Source of the DNA: Methylocystis sp. ATCC 49242
Lineage (GTDB): Bacteria > Pseudomonadota > Alphaproteobacteria > Rhizobiales > Beijerinckiaceae
DNA length: 64,000 nt
Direction: 5' to 3'
NCBI RefSeq assembly: GCF_000188155.2
Contig: NZ_KE124774.1
Location: 2,734,356 to 2,798,355, forward strand
A program made the translations under genes and the position numbers. Below are positions 25,518-34,078 of the stretch, piece after piece (positions within the stretch are counted from its first letter, which is position 1; the number at the start of each line of letters is the position of its first letter). A model generated the notes under the pieces. The model saw only the letters and a list, made by a program, of their open reading frames with translations, ran no database searches and was not told where the DNA came from.

Positions 25518-27043
25518 TGCTCGACCGGCCTGCTCATATCGACGACATGGACGAGACGCCCGCAACCTTCACCGGCAATCGCGGACTCGATCAGGAAGAG
25601 CCCCTGCTCTTCGAGATCGGCCGCATCGACGCCACGGGCGTCGACGTCGATGAACCGCCGCCCGCGCAAACGCGCCTCGGCGGGCTCGAACGCAAGGGCG
25701 CGATCGGCCTTCCCGGTCTCACCGAACCCGAGACCATGCGTCATTACGTGCGCCTCTCGCGCAAGAATTATTCGATCGACGCGGGGCTTTATCCGCTCGG
25801 CTCCTGCACGATGAAGCATAATCCGCGTCTGAACGAGAAGGTCGCGCGGTTCGAGGGCTTCGCCGACGCGCATCCGCTGCAACCCGTTTCAACCGTGCAG
25901 GGCGCGCTCGAACTGATGCAGATGCTCTCGCATTGGTTGATGACGCTGACCAACATGCACGCCGTGGCGCTGTCGCCGAAGGCCGGCGCGCATGGCGAGC
26001 TGTGCGGGCTGATGGCGATCAAGACGGCGATTGCGGCGGTGGGGGAAAGCGAAACGCGCAATGTCGTGCTGATTCCCCAATCGGCGCATGGCACCAATCC
26101 CGCGAGCGCCGCCTTTCTGGGCTTTTCCGTGCGCGTCGTTCCCGCCGCGCCGGACGGAACGGTGCGCGCCGAAGCGGTGAAGGAAGTGATCGGCCCCGAC
26201 GTCGCCGCGATCATGCTGACCAATCCCAACACCTGCGGTCTCTTCGAGCGCGACATCGTCGAGATCGCGCGCGTGGTGCACGAGGCGGGCGGCTATTTCT
26301 ATTGCGACGGCGCCAATTTCAACGCCATCGCCGGCGTCTTGCGGCCGGGCGACTTCGGCATAGACGCGATGCATATCAATCTGCACAAGACCTTCTCGAC
26401 GCCCCACGGCGGCGGCGGGCCGGGCGCCGGCCCGGTGGTTCTGTCGGAGCGCCTCGCGCCCTTCGCGCCGGTTCCCTTCATTCGCAGGGAAGGAGAAACG
26501 CTGCGCCTCGTCGAGCATGCGGAAGGAACGCAGAGCTTCGGCCGCATGACCGCCTTCCATGGCCAGATGGGCATGTTTGTGCGCGCGCTCGCCTATATGC
26601 TCGCGCATGGGGCCGATGGCGTCGCGCAGGCGTCGAAGGACGCGGTGCTCGCGGCGAATTACCTGCGCGCGTCCCTGCGCGACGTCATGAGCCAGCCTTT
26701 CGGCGACCGCGTCTGCATGCACGAGGTTCTCTTCGACGACGCCTGGCTGAAGGGAACCGGCGTTACGACGCTCGATTTCGCCAAGGCGATGATCGACGAG
26801 GGGTATCATCCCATGACGATCTATTTCCCGCTCGTCGTTCATGGCGCCATGCTGATCGAGCCGACGGAGTCGGAGTCGAAAGCCTCGCTCGACCTCTTCA
26901 TCGCGACGCTTCGCGATCTCGCGAAAAGCGCGCATGAGGGCGACGCGCAGCGCTTTGCCCAGGCGCCGCGTCTCGCCCCGCGCCGGCGCGTGGACGAAAC
27001 GCTCGCCGCGCGCAAACCGGTGCTGCGCTGGAGCGCCGCATAA
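25517..27043 (+). CDS. gcvPB: Glycine dehydrogenase (decarboxylating) subunit 2
   Basis: This is the PLP-binding half of the split P protein. The 508-residue protein has YPLGSCTMKHNPR, LSPKAGAHGELCGL, AHGTNPASAAF and the PLP lysine Lys291 in INLHKTFSTPHGGGGPG. It is the last gene of the gcvT-gcvH-gcvPA-gcvPB operon; the lipoamide dehydrogenase (L protein) is not here and is probably shared with other complexes. A hairpin follows the stop. Confidence 0.96.
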   Translation: MLDRPAHIDDMDETPATFTGNRGLDQEEPLLFEIGRIDATGVDVDEPPPAQTRLGGLERKGAIGLPGLTEPETMRHYVRLSRKNYSIDAGLYPLGSCTMKHNPRLNEKVARFEGFADAHPLQPVSTVQGALELMQMLSHWLMTLTNMHAVALSPKAGAHGELCGLMAIKTAIAAVGESETRNVVLIPQSAHGTNPASAAFLGFSVRVVPAAPDGTVRAEAVKEVIGPDVAAIMLTNPNTCGLFERDIVEIARVVHEAGGYFYCDGANFNAIAGVLRPGDFGIDAMHINLHKTFSTPHGGGGPGAGPVVLSERLAPFAPVPFIRREGETLRLVEHAEGTQSFGRMTAFHGQMGMFVRALAYMLAHGADGVAQASKDAVLAANYLRASLRDVMSQPFGDRVCMHEVLFDDAWLKGTGVTTLDFAKAMIDEGYHPMTIYFPLVVHGAMLIEPTESESKASLDLFIATLRDLAKSAHEGDAQRFAQAPRLAPRRRVDETLAARKPVLRWSAA

Positions 27044-27075
27044 AAAAGAGGAGGCGCCTTTCGGAGCCTCCTCTC
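27042..27075. terminator. Terminator between gcvPB and the cytochrome c peroxidase gene
   Basis: GAGGAGGC (27048-27055) pairs with GCCTCCTC (27066-27073) around a short loop. On the minus strand it is followed by a T-run (the A-run at 27042-27047), so it is strongest for the peroxidase gene and probably also stops gcv transcription. Confidence 0.8.
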
Positions 27076-27096
27076 ATCTTCAGACTCGCGTCGAGA

Positions 27097-28173
27097 TCAT
27101 CGCGTGCGCGGCGGCAGGATCGGGAGCACGACTTCCGGCTGTTTCCCCGTCAGCGACTTCAGGAAGGCGACGATTTTCGTCGCCTCGTCGTCCGTGAGCT
27201 TCTGGCCGAGCTGCGTTTCGCCCATCACCGTCACAGCGTGCTTGAGGTCGAAGGTCGCGCCGGTGTGGAAATAGGGCGCGGTCAGTTCGACATTGCGCAG
27301 CGACGGAACCTTGAAGGCGTATTTGTCGGCGATGTTTTTCGTCACCGCAAAGCGGCCCCAGTCGTCCGCCGGCAGGTAATCCGCCGGCGGCGGCGCGACG
27401 ACGCCGAATTTCGCAAAGGACGCGCCGCCGATGTTGACGCCGTTATGGCAGCCGGCGCAGCCCTTCTCCATGAAGAGCCTGGCGCCCGCCTTCTGATCGT
27501 CGGTCAGCGCCCCGTCGTCGCCCTTCAGCCAGCGGTCGAAGGGCGCGTCGGGCGTGATGAGCGTGGCTTCGAACAGCGCGATGGCGCGGCCGATGTTTTC
27601 ATAGTTGAGCGGATCGGGCTGGTCGGGGAACGCCTTGCTGAAGGCGTCGACATAGCCGGGGATCGTCTTCAACTGCTCGATCGTGCGCTGCTTGGCGGCG
27701 GCGTGCTCGACCGGGTTGATCGCCATCGGGCCGCCGCGCGTCTTCAGCATCGCCTTGGGATTGGCCATGACCGAATTGACGACCTGGTCCTTGAGGTCCG
27801 TGTTGCGACCGTCCCAATACTGGGTCTTGTTGAAGACGGCGTTGAGAACCGTCTGCACCTCGCGGCCGGCGAGCTGGGCGTTGTGGCCGCCCGACAGCGC
27901 CCCGCCGTCGACGCCGCCCATGCTGAGATTGTGGCAGGCGGCGCAGCTCATGTCGCGCGTGTCGGAAAGGCGCGGCTCGAAAAACAGCATTTTGCCCAGC
28001 GCGAGCTTTTCCGGAGTCGCGGTCTCGCCGGGAAGCGCGGGCGGCGTCCGCGGCAGCGGCTCGAACAGCCCCTTCGCCTGGTCGCGAAGGGCGGCGTCCG
28101 CGAGGGCGGATCCGGCCGTGAGCGCCGGCATGGAAAGAGCTGCGACAAGAGAGGCGATCAACGAAAGACGCAT
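27097..28173 (-). CDS. Di-haem cytochrome c peroxidase (CcpA/MauG superfamily)
   Basis: The 358-residue periplasmic protein has a signal peptide (MRLSLIASLVAALSMPALTA then GSALA) and two haem c sites, CAACH at 77-81 and CAGCH at 239-243. Other motifs are GKMLFFEPRLS, VLNAVFNKTQYWDGR, VPSLRNVELTAPYFHTG and MGETQLGQKL. These are the signatures of bacterial cytochrome c peroxidases, which reduce hydrogen peroxide with electrons from small c-type cytochromes. It stands alone between a terminator and the S24 regulator gene, 90 bases downstream of that gene. Confidence 0.93.
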   Translation of the reverse strand: MRLSLIASLVAALSMPALTAGSALADAALRDQAKGLFEPLPRTPPALPGETATPEKLALGKMLFFEPRLSDTRDMSCAACHNLSMGGVDGGALSGGHNAQLAGREVQTVLNAVFNKTQYWDGRNTDLKDQVVNSVMANPKAMLKTRGGPMAINPVEHAAAKQRTIEQLKTIPGYVDAFSKAFPDQPDPLNYENIGRAIALFEATLITPDAPFDRWLKGDDGALTDDQKAGARLFMEKGCAGCHNGVNIGGASFAKFGVVAPPPADYLPADDWGRFAVTKNIADKYAFKVPSLRNVELTAPYFHTGATFDLKHAVTVMGETQLGQKLTDDEATKIVAFLKSLTGKQPEVVLPILPPRTR

Positions 28174-28263
28174 GTTCGAGACCCGGTTTTCGGAGAGCGA
28201 TCGAAGACGGAATCGATTTATAGCACGTCTCGCGCCGGGCGCGGCGCCAAACGCTGGCGCGAC

Positions 28264-28905
28264 TTATTGGCTCGCCCAGAGGATTCGCGCAATCCAGCTC
28301 ACCTCCTCGCGCGGGATCACGCGGTCCGGATAGGCGGGGTTGATCGACCGCAATTCGACCGTGCGGGCCGTCTGTCGTTTGAGCTCCTTGGCCATGATCT
28401 CGCCGTCGGTGGTCTTCACCACCACACGGTCGCCGCGGCGGACGGGGGCGGCGGGCGAGACGATCACCACATCGCCGTCGCGATAGAGCGGGAACATGGA
28501 ATCGCCGGATATTTCCAGCGCATAGGAATGTTCGTCGGCGTCGGCGAGCACGTCGATCTCGTCCCAGCCGGCGCCGATGGCGAAGCCGGCGTCGTCGAAG
28601 AAGCCGCCCGCCCCGGCCTGGGCGAGGCCGATGAGCGGCCGCGTGTGCTTGCGGCAGGCGCTGCTGTTGGCCGAAACCAGCGCCATGAATTCGTCGAGGC
28701 TCGCGCCCGTCGCCTGCAAAACCTTGGCGATCGATTCGGTGGAGGGCCAGCGCTGGCGCCCGCTGGCCGTCTCGCGCTTGGAGCGGTTGAATGTCGTGGG
28801 ATCGAGGCCCGCCTTGCGCGCAAGGCCCGAGGGCGTAAGACCGTAGCGCTCGCCGAGCGCGTCGAGGGCCGCCCAGATCTGGGCGTGGGAGAGAATGTCC
28901 GTCAT
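28264..28905 (-). CDS. S24/LexA-type repressor with N-terminal HTH
   Basis: The 213-residue protein has an XRE-like DNA-binding region (about residues 15-75: YGLTPSGLARKAGLDPTTFN, WPSTESIAKVLQATGASLDE). Its C-terminal S24 peptidase fold holds the serine in ISGDSMFPL and the lysine in VVVKTTDGEIMAKEL. These are the self-cleavage dyad of LexA/CI repressors. It is not LexA itself, because the N-terminal winged helix is absent; it resembles the phage-C2-like regulator found in many Hyphomicrobiales. ATG 28905 is chosen over longer in-frame starts, which would cover its own promoter and operator. It probably represses itself and may control the divergent permease. Confidence 0.85.
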   Translation of the reverse strand: MTDILSHAQIWAALDALGERYGLTPSGLARKAGLDPTTFNRSKRETASGRQRWPSTESIAKVLQATGASLDEFMALVSANSSACRKHTRPLIGLAQAGAGGFFDDAGFAIGAGWDEIDVLADADEHSYALEISGDSMFPLYRDGDVVIVSPAAPVRRGDRVVVKTTDGEIMAKELKRQTARTVELRSINPAYPDRVIPREEVSWIARILWASQ

Positions 28906-28932
28906 CAGCGAGCTCAGGGTTGCAGCGGAAGG

Positions 28933-28981
28933 ATTTCCTATGAATAGGAATATAACGGTTGACAAATGCGCACAATAGGAA
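28933..28981. promoter_or_regulatory. Operator-like repeats and promoter of the S24 repressor gene
   Basis: TTCCTAT (28935-28941), two bases, and ATAGGAA (28944-28950) form a perfect inverted repeat. A third half-site ATAGGAA lies at 28975-28981, exactly 31 bases from the second. On the minus strand a TATATT box (28949-28954) overlaps the second half-site, and TTGTGC lies 15 bases upstream of it. A bound repressor would block this promoter. Confidence 0.6.
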
Positions 28982-29017
28982 ACAAACGCGCCACCCTGAC
29001 CGGGTTGCAGGTCTAAA

Positions 29018-30397
29018 TTGCCGGAAGAGAAGCGTTTTTCCTCAGGCCGCCGACCTGGTGGCGGAAGAGAGCTGCGCGCCCTTCTCGCAACGGGGCTGAC
29101 CGCCGCCGGCGCCGCGCTTGCCGCAGGGACGATCCTCGCGCCCGGCGAAGCCGCCGGCTTCCTGCGCGCCGTGACCGGAGACGACGGCGCGCGGCTCATG
29201 GCGCTCGTCATCTTCGCCGCGACCTATCTGGTGCTCGCGATCGGCAAGCTGCCCTTCTACCGGCTCGACCGCGCCGGCGCCGCGCTGCTCGGCGCGAGCC
29301 TGATGGTCGGGGTCGGCGCGCTCACGCTCGATCAGGCCTATCGCGCCATCGACCTCAACGCCATCACGCTGCTCCTCGGCATGATGATCGTCGTCGCCAA
29401 TCTCCGGCTCTCCGGCGTCTTTCGCCTCGCCGCCGACTGGCTCGCGACCGCCGCGCGCCGGCCGATCTATCTCCTCTCGGCGATCGCCGTCGCGACAGGG
29501 CTGCTTTCGGCCTTTCTCGTCAATGACGCGATCTGCATCGTCATGCCGCCGCTCGTTCTGGATCTCCTGCGGCGCCTCGAGCGCGATCCGGTTCCCTATG
29601 TGCTGGCCATTCCGCTCGCCTCCAACATCGGCAGCGTGGCGACGATCACGGGCAATCCGCAGAACATGATCATCGGCGGCGCGTCGGGACTTTCCTACTC
29701 CGCCTTCGCGGGCGCGCTTTGGCCCGTGGCGGCGGCTGGCGTCGTTCTGACCATCGTCTTCATCGCCGCGGCCTTCCCGCGCGAGTTCTTGACGCGCGAG
29801 ACGCTGGCGCCTCCCGGCGCGACGCGCGGCGCCTGGCATCCCGCGCTCGCCGGCAAGGCGCTGGCGACGACGGCGGCGATGGTGATTTTCTTTTTCGCCG
29901 GCGTTCCTGCCGCCAAGGTCGCGATCATCGCGGGCGCGCTTCTGCTGCTCACGCGGCGCGTCAAGTCGCAGAAAGTCTATCGCGAGATCGACTGGCCTCT
30001 GCTGCTGATGTTTTGCGGCCTTTTCATCGTCGTGGCCGGTTTCGAGGCCGCAGCCCTGACGCCCGAACGCGCGGCGGAGTTCGGCCGCCTCGCGCTCGAA
30101 AAGGCGCCGGCGCTGGCGCTCGTTGCGGCGACGCTTTCCAATCTCGTCAGCAATGTGCCGGCGGTGCTGGTTCTGAAACCCTTCGTCGCCAGCCTGTCCG
30201 ACCCGCAGCACGCCTGGCTCGTCGTCGCCATGGCCTCGACGCTCGCCGGAAATTTCACGCTGGTCGGGTCGGTCGCCAATCTCATCGTCGTCGAGCGCGC
30301 GCGCGCAGCGGGCGTTTCGATCGGCTTCTGGACCTATTTCAGGATCGGCGCGCCGCTGACCCTTGTGACGATCCTCATCGGGCTCGCGATCCTTTAA
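29018..30397 (+). CDS. SLC13/ArsB-type anion permease
   Basis: The ~459-residue protein has about 11 hydrophobic helices. It shows the inverted-repeat signatures of the ion-transporter superfamily: SAFLVNDAICIVMPPLVLDL, IPLASNIGSVATITGNPQN with the GNPQN substrate loop, and later NLVSNVPAVLVLKPF and ASTLAGNFTLVGSVANLIV. Members move anions such as sulfate, dicarboxylates or arsenite; the substrate cannot be chosen from sequence. The start is uncertain: the frame opens with TTG 29018 and has no ATG before the first helices. It is divergent from the S24 repressor and shares its operator region. The stop overlaps the convergent kefB-like gene by 4 bases. Confidence 0.85.
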   Translation: MPEEKRFSSGRRPGGGRELRALLATGLTAAGAALAAGTILAPGEAAGFLRAVTGDDGARLMALVIFAATYLVLAIGKLPFYRLDRAGAALLGASLMVGVGALTLDQAYRAIDLNAITLLLGMMIVVANLRLSGVFRLAADWLATAARRPIYLLSAIAVATGLLSAFLVNDAICIVMPPLVLDLLRRLERDPVPYVLAIPLASNIGSVATITGNPQNMIIGGASGLSYSAFAGALWPVAAAGVVLTIVFIAAAFPREFLTRETLAPPGATRGAWHPALAGKALATTAAMVIFFFAGVPAAKVAIIAGALLLLTRRVKSQKVYREIDWPLLLMFCGLFIVVAGFEAAALTPERAAEFGRLALEKAPALALVAATLSNLVSNVPAVLVLKPFVASLSDPQHAWLVVAMASTLAGNFTLVGSVANLIVVERARAAGVSIGFWTYFRIGAPLTLVTILIGLAIL

Positions 30398-32256
30398 GCG
30401 TTGGGCGCTTCCTCTTCCGCCTGCTCCGCGGCGCGGCCGGAGATTTTGCGCCGCACCCGCTCGCGTTTGAGCTCCTTGCGGCGCTGCACCTGGCGCTCGC
30501 GCGCCTCCTCCCCCGAAGGTTGCAGGATCTTGCGGAACTCGTCGCGCTTCTCATGGATGGACGCGATCACATAGCCCATGGGCACGCCGATATCGACGAG
30601 GACGGTCTCGGCGAGTTGCAGACTCGCCTCGATCGTTTCGGGAATGGCGTCGCTCGCGCCAAGACGATAGAGCGCCGTCGCGTGCCGGGCGTCGCGTGCG
30701 CGGGCGACGATGATGAGGTCGTTGCGAATCTCATGCGCGACCCGCACGATTTCTTCTGCGGCCGGGGCGTTCTCGACCGTGACGACCAGCGCACGCGCCT
30801 GCGCGACGCCGCAGCGCAGGAGAAACTCTCGCCTTGTCGCGTTGCCCCAGTAGATTTCAACGCCTTCTTCACGCCCCTTGGCGACGAGCGAGACGAGATC
30901 GTCGACCGCGACGAAGGGCACGTTGTGCCGCGTCAGCATGTCGCCGACGAGACTGCCGATGCGCCCGAAGCCGACGATCAGCACACGCCCTTCGGCAATC
31001 TGCGCCTCCGGCGCCAGATGGGCGTGTTGCTCATCCTCGGCCACGACGGCGCCGCCCTGCGCAATCTTGACGCCGACCCAGCCGAGGAAGGGAATGAAAA
31101 AGATGCTGAGCGTCACGACGACCATGGCGTCGGAGCCGAAGTGCCCGGGCAGAACGCCTGCGCCCATGGCCGAGGTGAGCAGGGCGAGGGCGAATTCCCC
31201 GCCCGGCGCGAGGAGCAGCGCCGCCTCGAGGGCGACGCGCCACTCGATGCGAAACAGAAGGGCGAGACCGAAGATCAGCGCGGCCTTCACGATTGTGAGC
31301 CCCACTGCGTTGAGCACGACAGGGCCGGGGTCGGCGACGACGGCGCCGATGTCGAGGCCTGCGCCGACCGAGACGAAGAAAAGGCCGAGCAACAGGCCCT
31401 TGAACGGCTCGATCGTAACCTCGATCTCGCGGCGAAACTCCGTTTCCGCCAGCAGCAGCCCGGCGATAAAGGCGCCAAGCCCCATCGAAAGGCCGGCCGC
31501 GGCGGTGATCAGCGCCTCGCCGATGACGACGAGGAGGCAGGCCGCCATGAACAGTTCGGTGAGCTGCGCCGAGGCCACGAGCCGGAACAGGGGGCGCAGC
31601 AGAAGCCGGCCGAAGACGATGAGACCGGCGAGCGCCAGAAAGGCCGGCAGGAACGCGGATGCGGCCTCGAAGGCGCTGAAGCCCTGCTTGGCGTTGGCGA
31701 GAACGGAGACAAAGAACAGCGCCGGCGCCACCATCAGATCCTGCAGCAGCAGAATTGAAAAGGCGACGCGGCCGGACGTCTTGGCGAGCCTTCGCCCCTC
31801 GGCCAGCACCGGCATGACGACCGCCGTCGAGGACATGGCGAGCGCGCCGCCCATCAGGATCGAGGGCGCCGGCTCGACATTGAACCAGAAGTGGCCGATC
31901 GCGGCGAGGACGGTCGTGGACACGGCGACCTGCGCCAGCCCGAGTCCGAAGACCAGACGCCGCAGTCTGACGAGGCGCTCCCAGGACAGTTCGAGCCCGA
32001 TCATGAACAGCAGAAACACCAGGCCGAACTCGGCGAGGCTCGAAACGCCCTCGACATCGGTGATGGTGAACATCGACGCCCAGCTGTTCTCGCGCGCGAA
32101 GCGCCCGAGGCCGAAGGGGCCGAGCGCGGCGCCGGCAAGCAGAAAACCCAGAACGGGGCTGATCCTGAGACGATGGAACAGCGGCACGACGACGCCCGCT
32201 GTCGCAAGAAAAACCAATGCCTCGCGATAGGATTCCAGATGTACGGAATTCGTCAT
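30394..32256 (-). CDS. Monovalent cation:proton antiporter-2 (KefB/KefC-type) with RCK domain
   Basis: The 620-residue protein starts with about 12 transmembrane helices of the CPA2 fold (RISPVLGFLLAGAALGPFGL, LFMIGLELSWERL, ALAMSSTAVVMPVL, LLLQDLMVAPALF, GLGAFIAGLLLAETEFR). A Rossmann RCK/TrkA-N domain follows from about residue 410 (EGRVLIVGFGRIGSLVGDML). It ends with a basic tail (ERQVQRRKELKRERVRRKIS). KefB/C proteins exchange potassium for protons under glutathione-adduct control; whether this one senses glutathione is not visible. ATG 32256 has AAAGGG upstream. Confidence 0.9.
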   Translation of the reverse strand: MTNSVHLESYREALVFLATAGVVVPLFHRLRISPVLGFLLAGAALGPFGLGRFARENSWASMFTITDVEGVSSLAEFGLVFLLFMIGLELSWERLVRLRRLVFGLGLAQVAVSTTVLAAIGHFWFNVEPAPSILMGGALAMSSTAVVMPVLAEGRRLAKTSGRVAFSILLLQDLMVAPALFFVSVLANAKQGFSAFEAASAFLPAFLALAGLIVFGRLLLRPLFRLVASAQLTELFMAACLLVVIGEALITAAAGLSMGLGAFIAGLLLAETEFRREIEVTIEPFKGLLLGLFFVSVGAGLDIGAVVADPGPVVLNAVGLTIVKAALIFGLALLFRIEWRVALEAALLLAPGGEFALALLTSAMGAGVLPGHFGSDAMVVVTLSIFFIPFLGWVGVKIAQGGAVVAEDEQHAHLAPEAQIAEGRVLIVGFGRIGSLVGDMLTRHNVPFVAVDDLVSLVAKGREEGVEIYWGNATRREFLLRCGVAQARALVVTVENAPAAEEIVRVAHEIRNDLIIVARARDARHATALYRLGASDAIPETIEASLQLAETVLVDIGVPMGYVIASIHEKRDEFRKILQPSGEEARERQVQRRKELKRERVRRKISGRAAEQAEEEAPNA

Positions 32257-32445
32257 GCCGCCCTTTTCGTTCGCTGATTCCAGAGGTTGAATATACGGCG
32301 TGCGCAACTCATTGCGAGAAAAACAACGGCGATCCGGCGCCGGTTTCTTCAGCATCGAGGCGGAAGCGCCGACAAGAAAGACTGCGAGGCCGGCGCAGCA
32401 ACGACCGGCCCCCGTTTTCGGCAATCAGATTGGCCAAGTTTCGAA

Positions 32446-33216
32446 TCAGGCGAAGATTTCCACTGCTCCGTTTGCAAGACGGTAAATCCCGCCGACGATC
32501 CTGACCCGCTTCTCGTTGACGGCCGCGCTCAGAAGCGGCGTCGCGCTCTTGAGCGCCTCGACGCCGAGACGCACATTTTCCCGTGTCGCATTCTCCAGCT
32601 GATCGCCCGGCCGGCCCGCAACCGCTTTCACGGCGGGCGTAAGCGCCGCGACAAGCGACGGCAGATGACCGGGCAGCGTCGTCCCGTCCGAAATCGAGGA
32701 CATCGCGGATTTGACCGCGCCGCAGGCTTCATGGCCGAGCACGAGCAGCAGCGGCGTCTTCAGGACCTCGACCGCAAATTCGAAACTCGCGACATTGTCG
32801 GGATTGACGAAATTGCCGGCGACGCGACAGACGAAGAGATCGCCGCGCGAACTGTCGAAAGCATATTCCGGCGCGATGCGCGAATCGGCGCAGCTGAGGA
32901 TTCCCGCAAAAGGATTCTGTCCGCCGACGAGCGCCTCGCGTTCCGCGATGAAGTCGTGCCGCCGCGCGACTCCCGTCTGATAGCGCTTGTTGCCGTCCAT
33001 CAGCCGCGCGAGCGCGTCATCCGGCGTCATCACATTTTCAGGCTTGGGCGGGGCGGAATGTGTCGGCCGCGCCTCTTTCCCGCGCGATTTTCGACCTTTC
33101 GCGTTCGCCTCGCCCGCAATCGTCAGCGCGGCCGCAGCGGCGGCGCCGAGCATGAAAGTCCGGCGAGGCGTTTTCCGGCCGTGAGCGATGTCGGGAAATC
33201 CACAGGACAGGCACAT
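32446..33216 (-). CDS. Tat-exported beta-type carbonic anhydrase
   Basis: The 256-residue protein begins with a twin-arginine signal (TPRRTFMLGAAAAAALTI, ending near GEANA). The beta carbonic anhydrase domain follows: ILSCADSRIAPE supplies zinc Cys109 with the Asp111/Arg113 dyad, and LGHEACGAV supplies His162 and Cys165. It would interconvert carbon dioxide and bicarbonate in the periplasm. GGGGGA precedes ATG 33216; a longer frame start would bury the Tat signal. It stands alone. Confidence 0.93.
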   Translation of the reverse strand: MCLSCGFPDIAHGRKTPRRTFMLGAAAAAALTIAGEANAKGRKSRGKEARPTHSAPPKPENVMTPDDALARLMDGNKRYQTGVARRHDFIAEREALVGGQNPFAGILSCADSRIAPEYAFDSSRGDLFVCRVAGNFVNPDNVASFEFAVEVLKTPLLLVLGHEACGAVKSAMSSISDGTTLPGHLPSLVAALTPAVKAVAGRPGDQLENATRENVRLGVEALKSATPLLSAAVNEKRVRIVGGIYRLANGAVEIFA

Positions 33217-33310
33217 GATCAATCCCCCAAAGAATGACAAACTGCCTGGTTTCCGCCAGCTCAGGCTGCCCTCGATCATTAACCGTCGCACGGGGCCGAA
33301 GATAGGGCGC

Positions 33311-33340
33311 AAAAGAAACGCCGCCCCGAAGGGCGGCGTC
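33311..33340 (-). terminator. Rho-independent terminator after the DUF2147 gene
   Basis: On the minus strand ACGCCGCCC and GGGCGGCGT (33318-33339) form a perfect 9-bp stem with a four-base loop, followed by TTTCTTTT. It lies 35 bases after the DUF2147 stop. Confidence 0.85.
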
Positions 33341-33373
33341 CGGCGTGAGGATTAACGGAGCGGATTTCTCGAT

Positions 33374-33895
33374 TTATTCCGTGGGAGCGGCCGCAACGGC
33401 GCGGGCGGGCTTCGCCGCCGGCCGGGCGGCGCTCGTCTGGGCCTTGACGGTGGCGTTGGCCGCCGGCGCCTGCGCCGCGGTCGCAACGCGCGTCCAGGTC
33501 TCGCCGCTGCACAGCACGCCCCAGAGGCAGCCTTTCAGGCTCAACTCATTCGCCGATTTGAGGCTGATGAAGCCGTCGTAGGTCTTGCCGTCTTCGGCGT
33601 TGAAGAGTTTGCCCTTCCATTCATTGGGGCCGGTCTTCGTCGCGCCGCGCAGGATCACGGTGCCGACGCCGCTCTGGTCCTCGGGGTTCTTCGCGGCGAT
33701 CACCTTGGCGCAGAGCAGGCCGTCGCAGTCATAGAAGCTGAACTGCACGCCGCCTTCGGAACGCAGCCAGACGCCGCGGGGATCATTCGCGCTCACCGCG
33801 CCGGCGGGAGTCGCAAGGAGCGCGATGGCGGCGGCGGGAATCGACAGGCGCGAGAGAACGCGGACGAGGAGATCGAATACGGAGTTACGCTTCAT
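33374..33895 (-). CDS. DUF2147 exported protein
   Basis: The 173-residue protein has a signal peptide (about 34 residues, hydrophobic IPAAAIALLATPAGA). A DUF2147 domain follows (DPRGVWLRSEGGVQFSFYDC, LCAKVIAAKNPEDQSGVGTV, GKLFNAEDGKTYDGFISL, LSLKGCLWGVLCSGETW) with four cysteines likely in disulfides. The last 40 residues are a low-complexity Ala/Pro/Lys tail. Members are periplasmic and poorly characterised. AAAGGAG precedes ATG 33895. Confidence 0.85.
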   Translation of the reverse strand: MKRNSVFDLLVRVLSRLSIPAAAIALLATPAGAVSANDPRGVWLRSEGGVQFSFYDCDGLLCAKVIAAKNPEDQSGVGTVILRGATKTGPNEWKGKLFNAEDGKTYDGFISLKSANELSLKGCLWGVLCSGETWTRVATAAQAPAANATVKAQTSAARPAAKPARAVAAAPTE

Positions 33896-34078
33896 TTCGA
33901 TCGCTCCTTTGTTTGGCGATGTCGAATATTGTTGAACCTCATCTTGGCGAATCTTCGACCCTGAGCCGTTAATAAATTGACAACCATAAATCGTCTTCGA
34001 CAACAGCAGGTTGAATCGTTTTGCTACACGCCGGACGTCGGCGTCCGGCGTGAGCCCGGCCGTAAAGTCGTCGCAATT

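Noticed and set aside
28264-28905. LexA or an integrated prophage repressor
   Set aside because: The N-terminal domain is XRE-like rather than the LexA winged helix, and no phage genes are adjacent.
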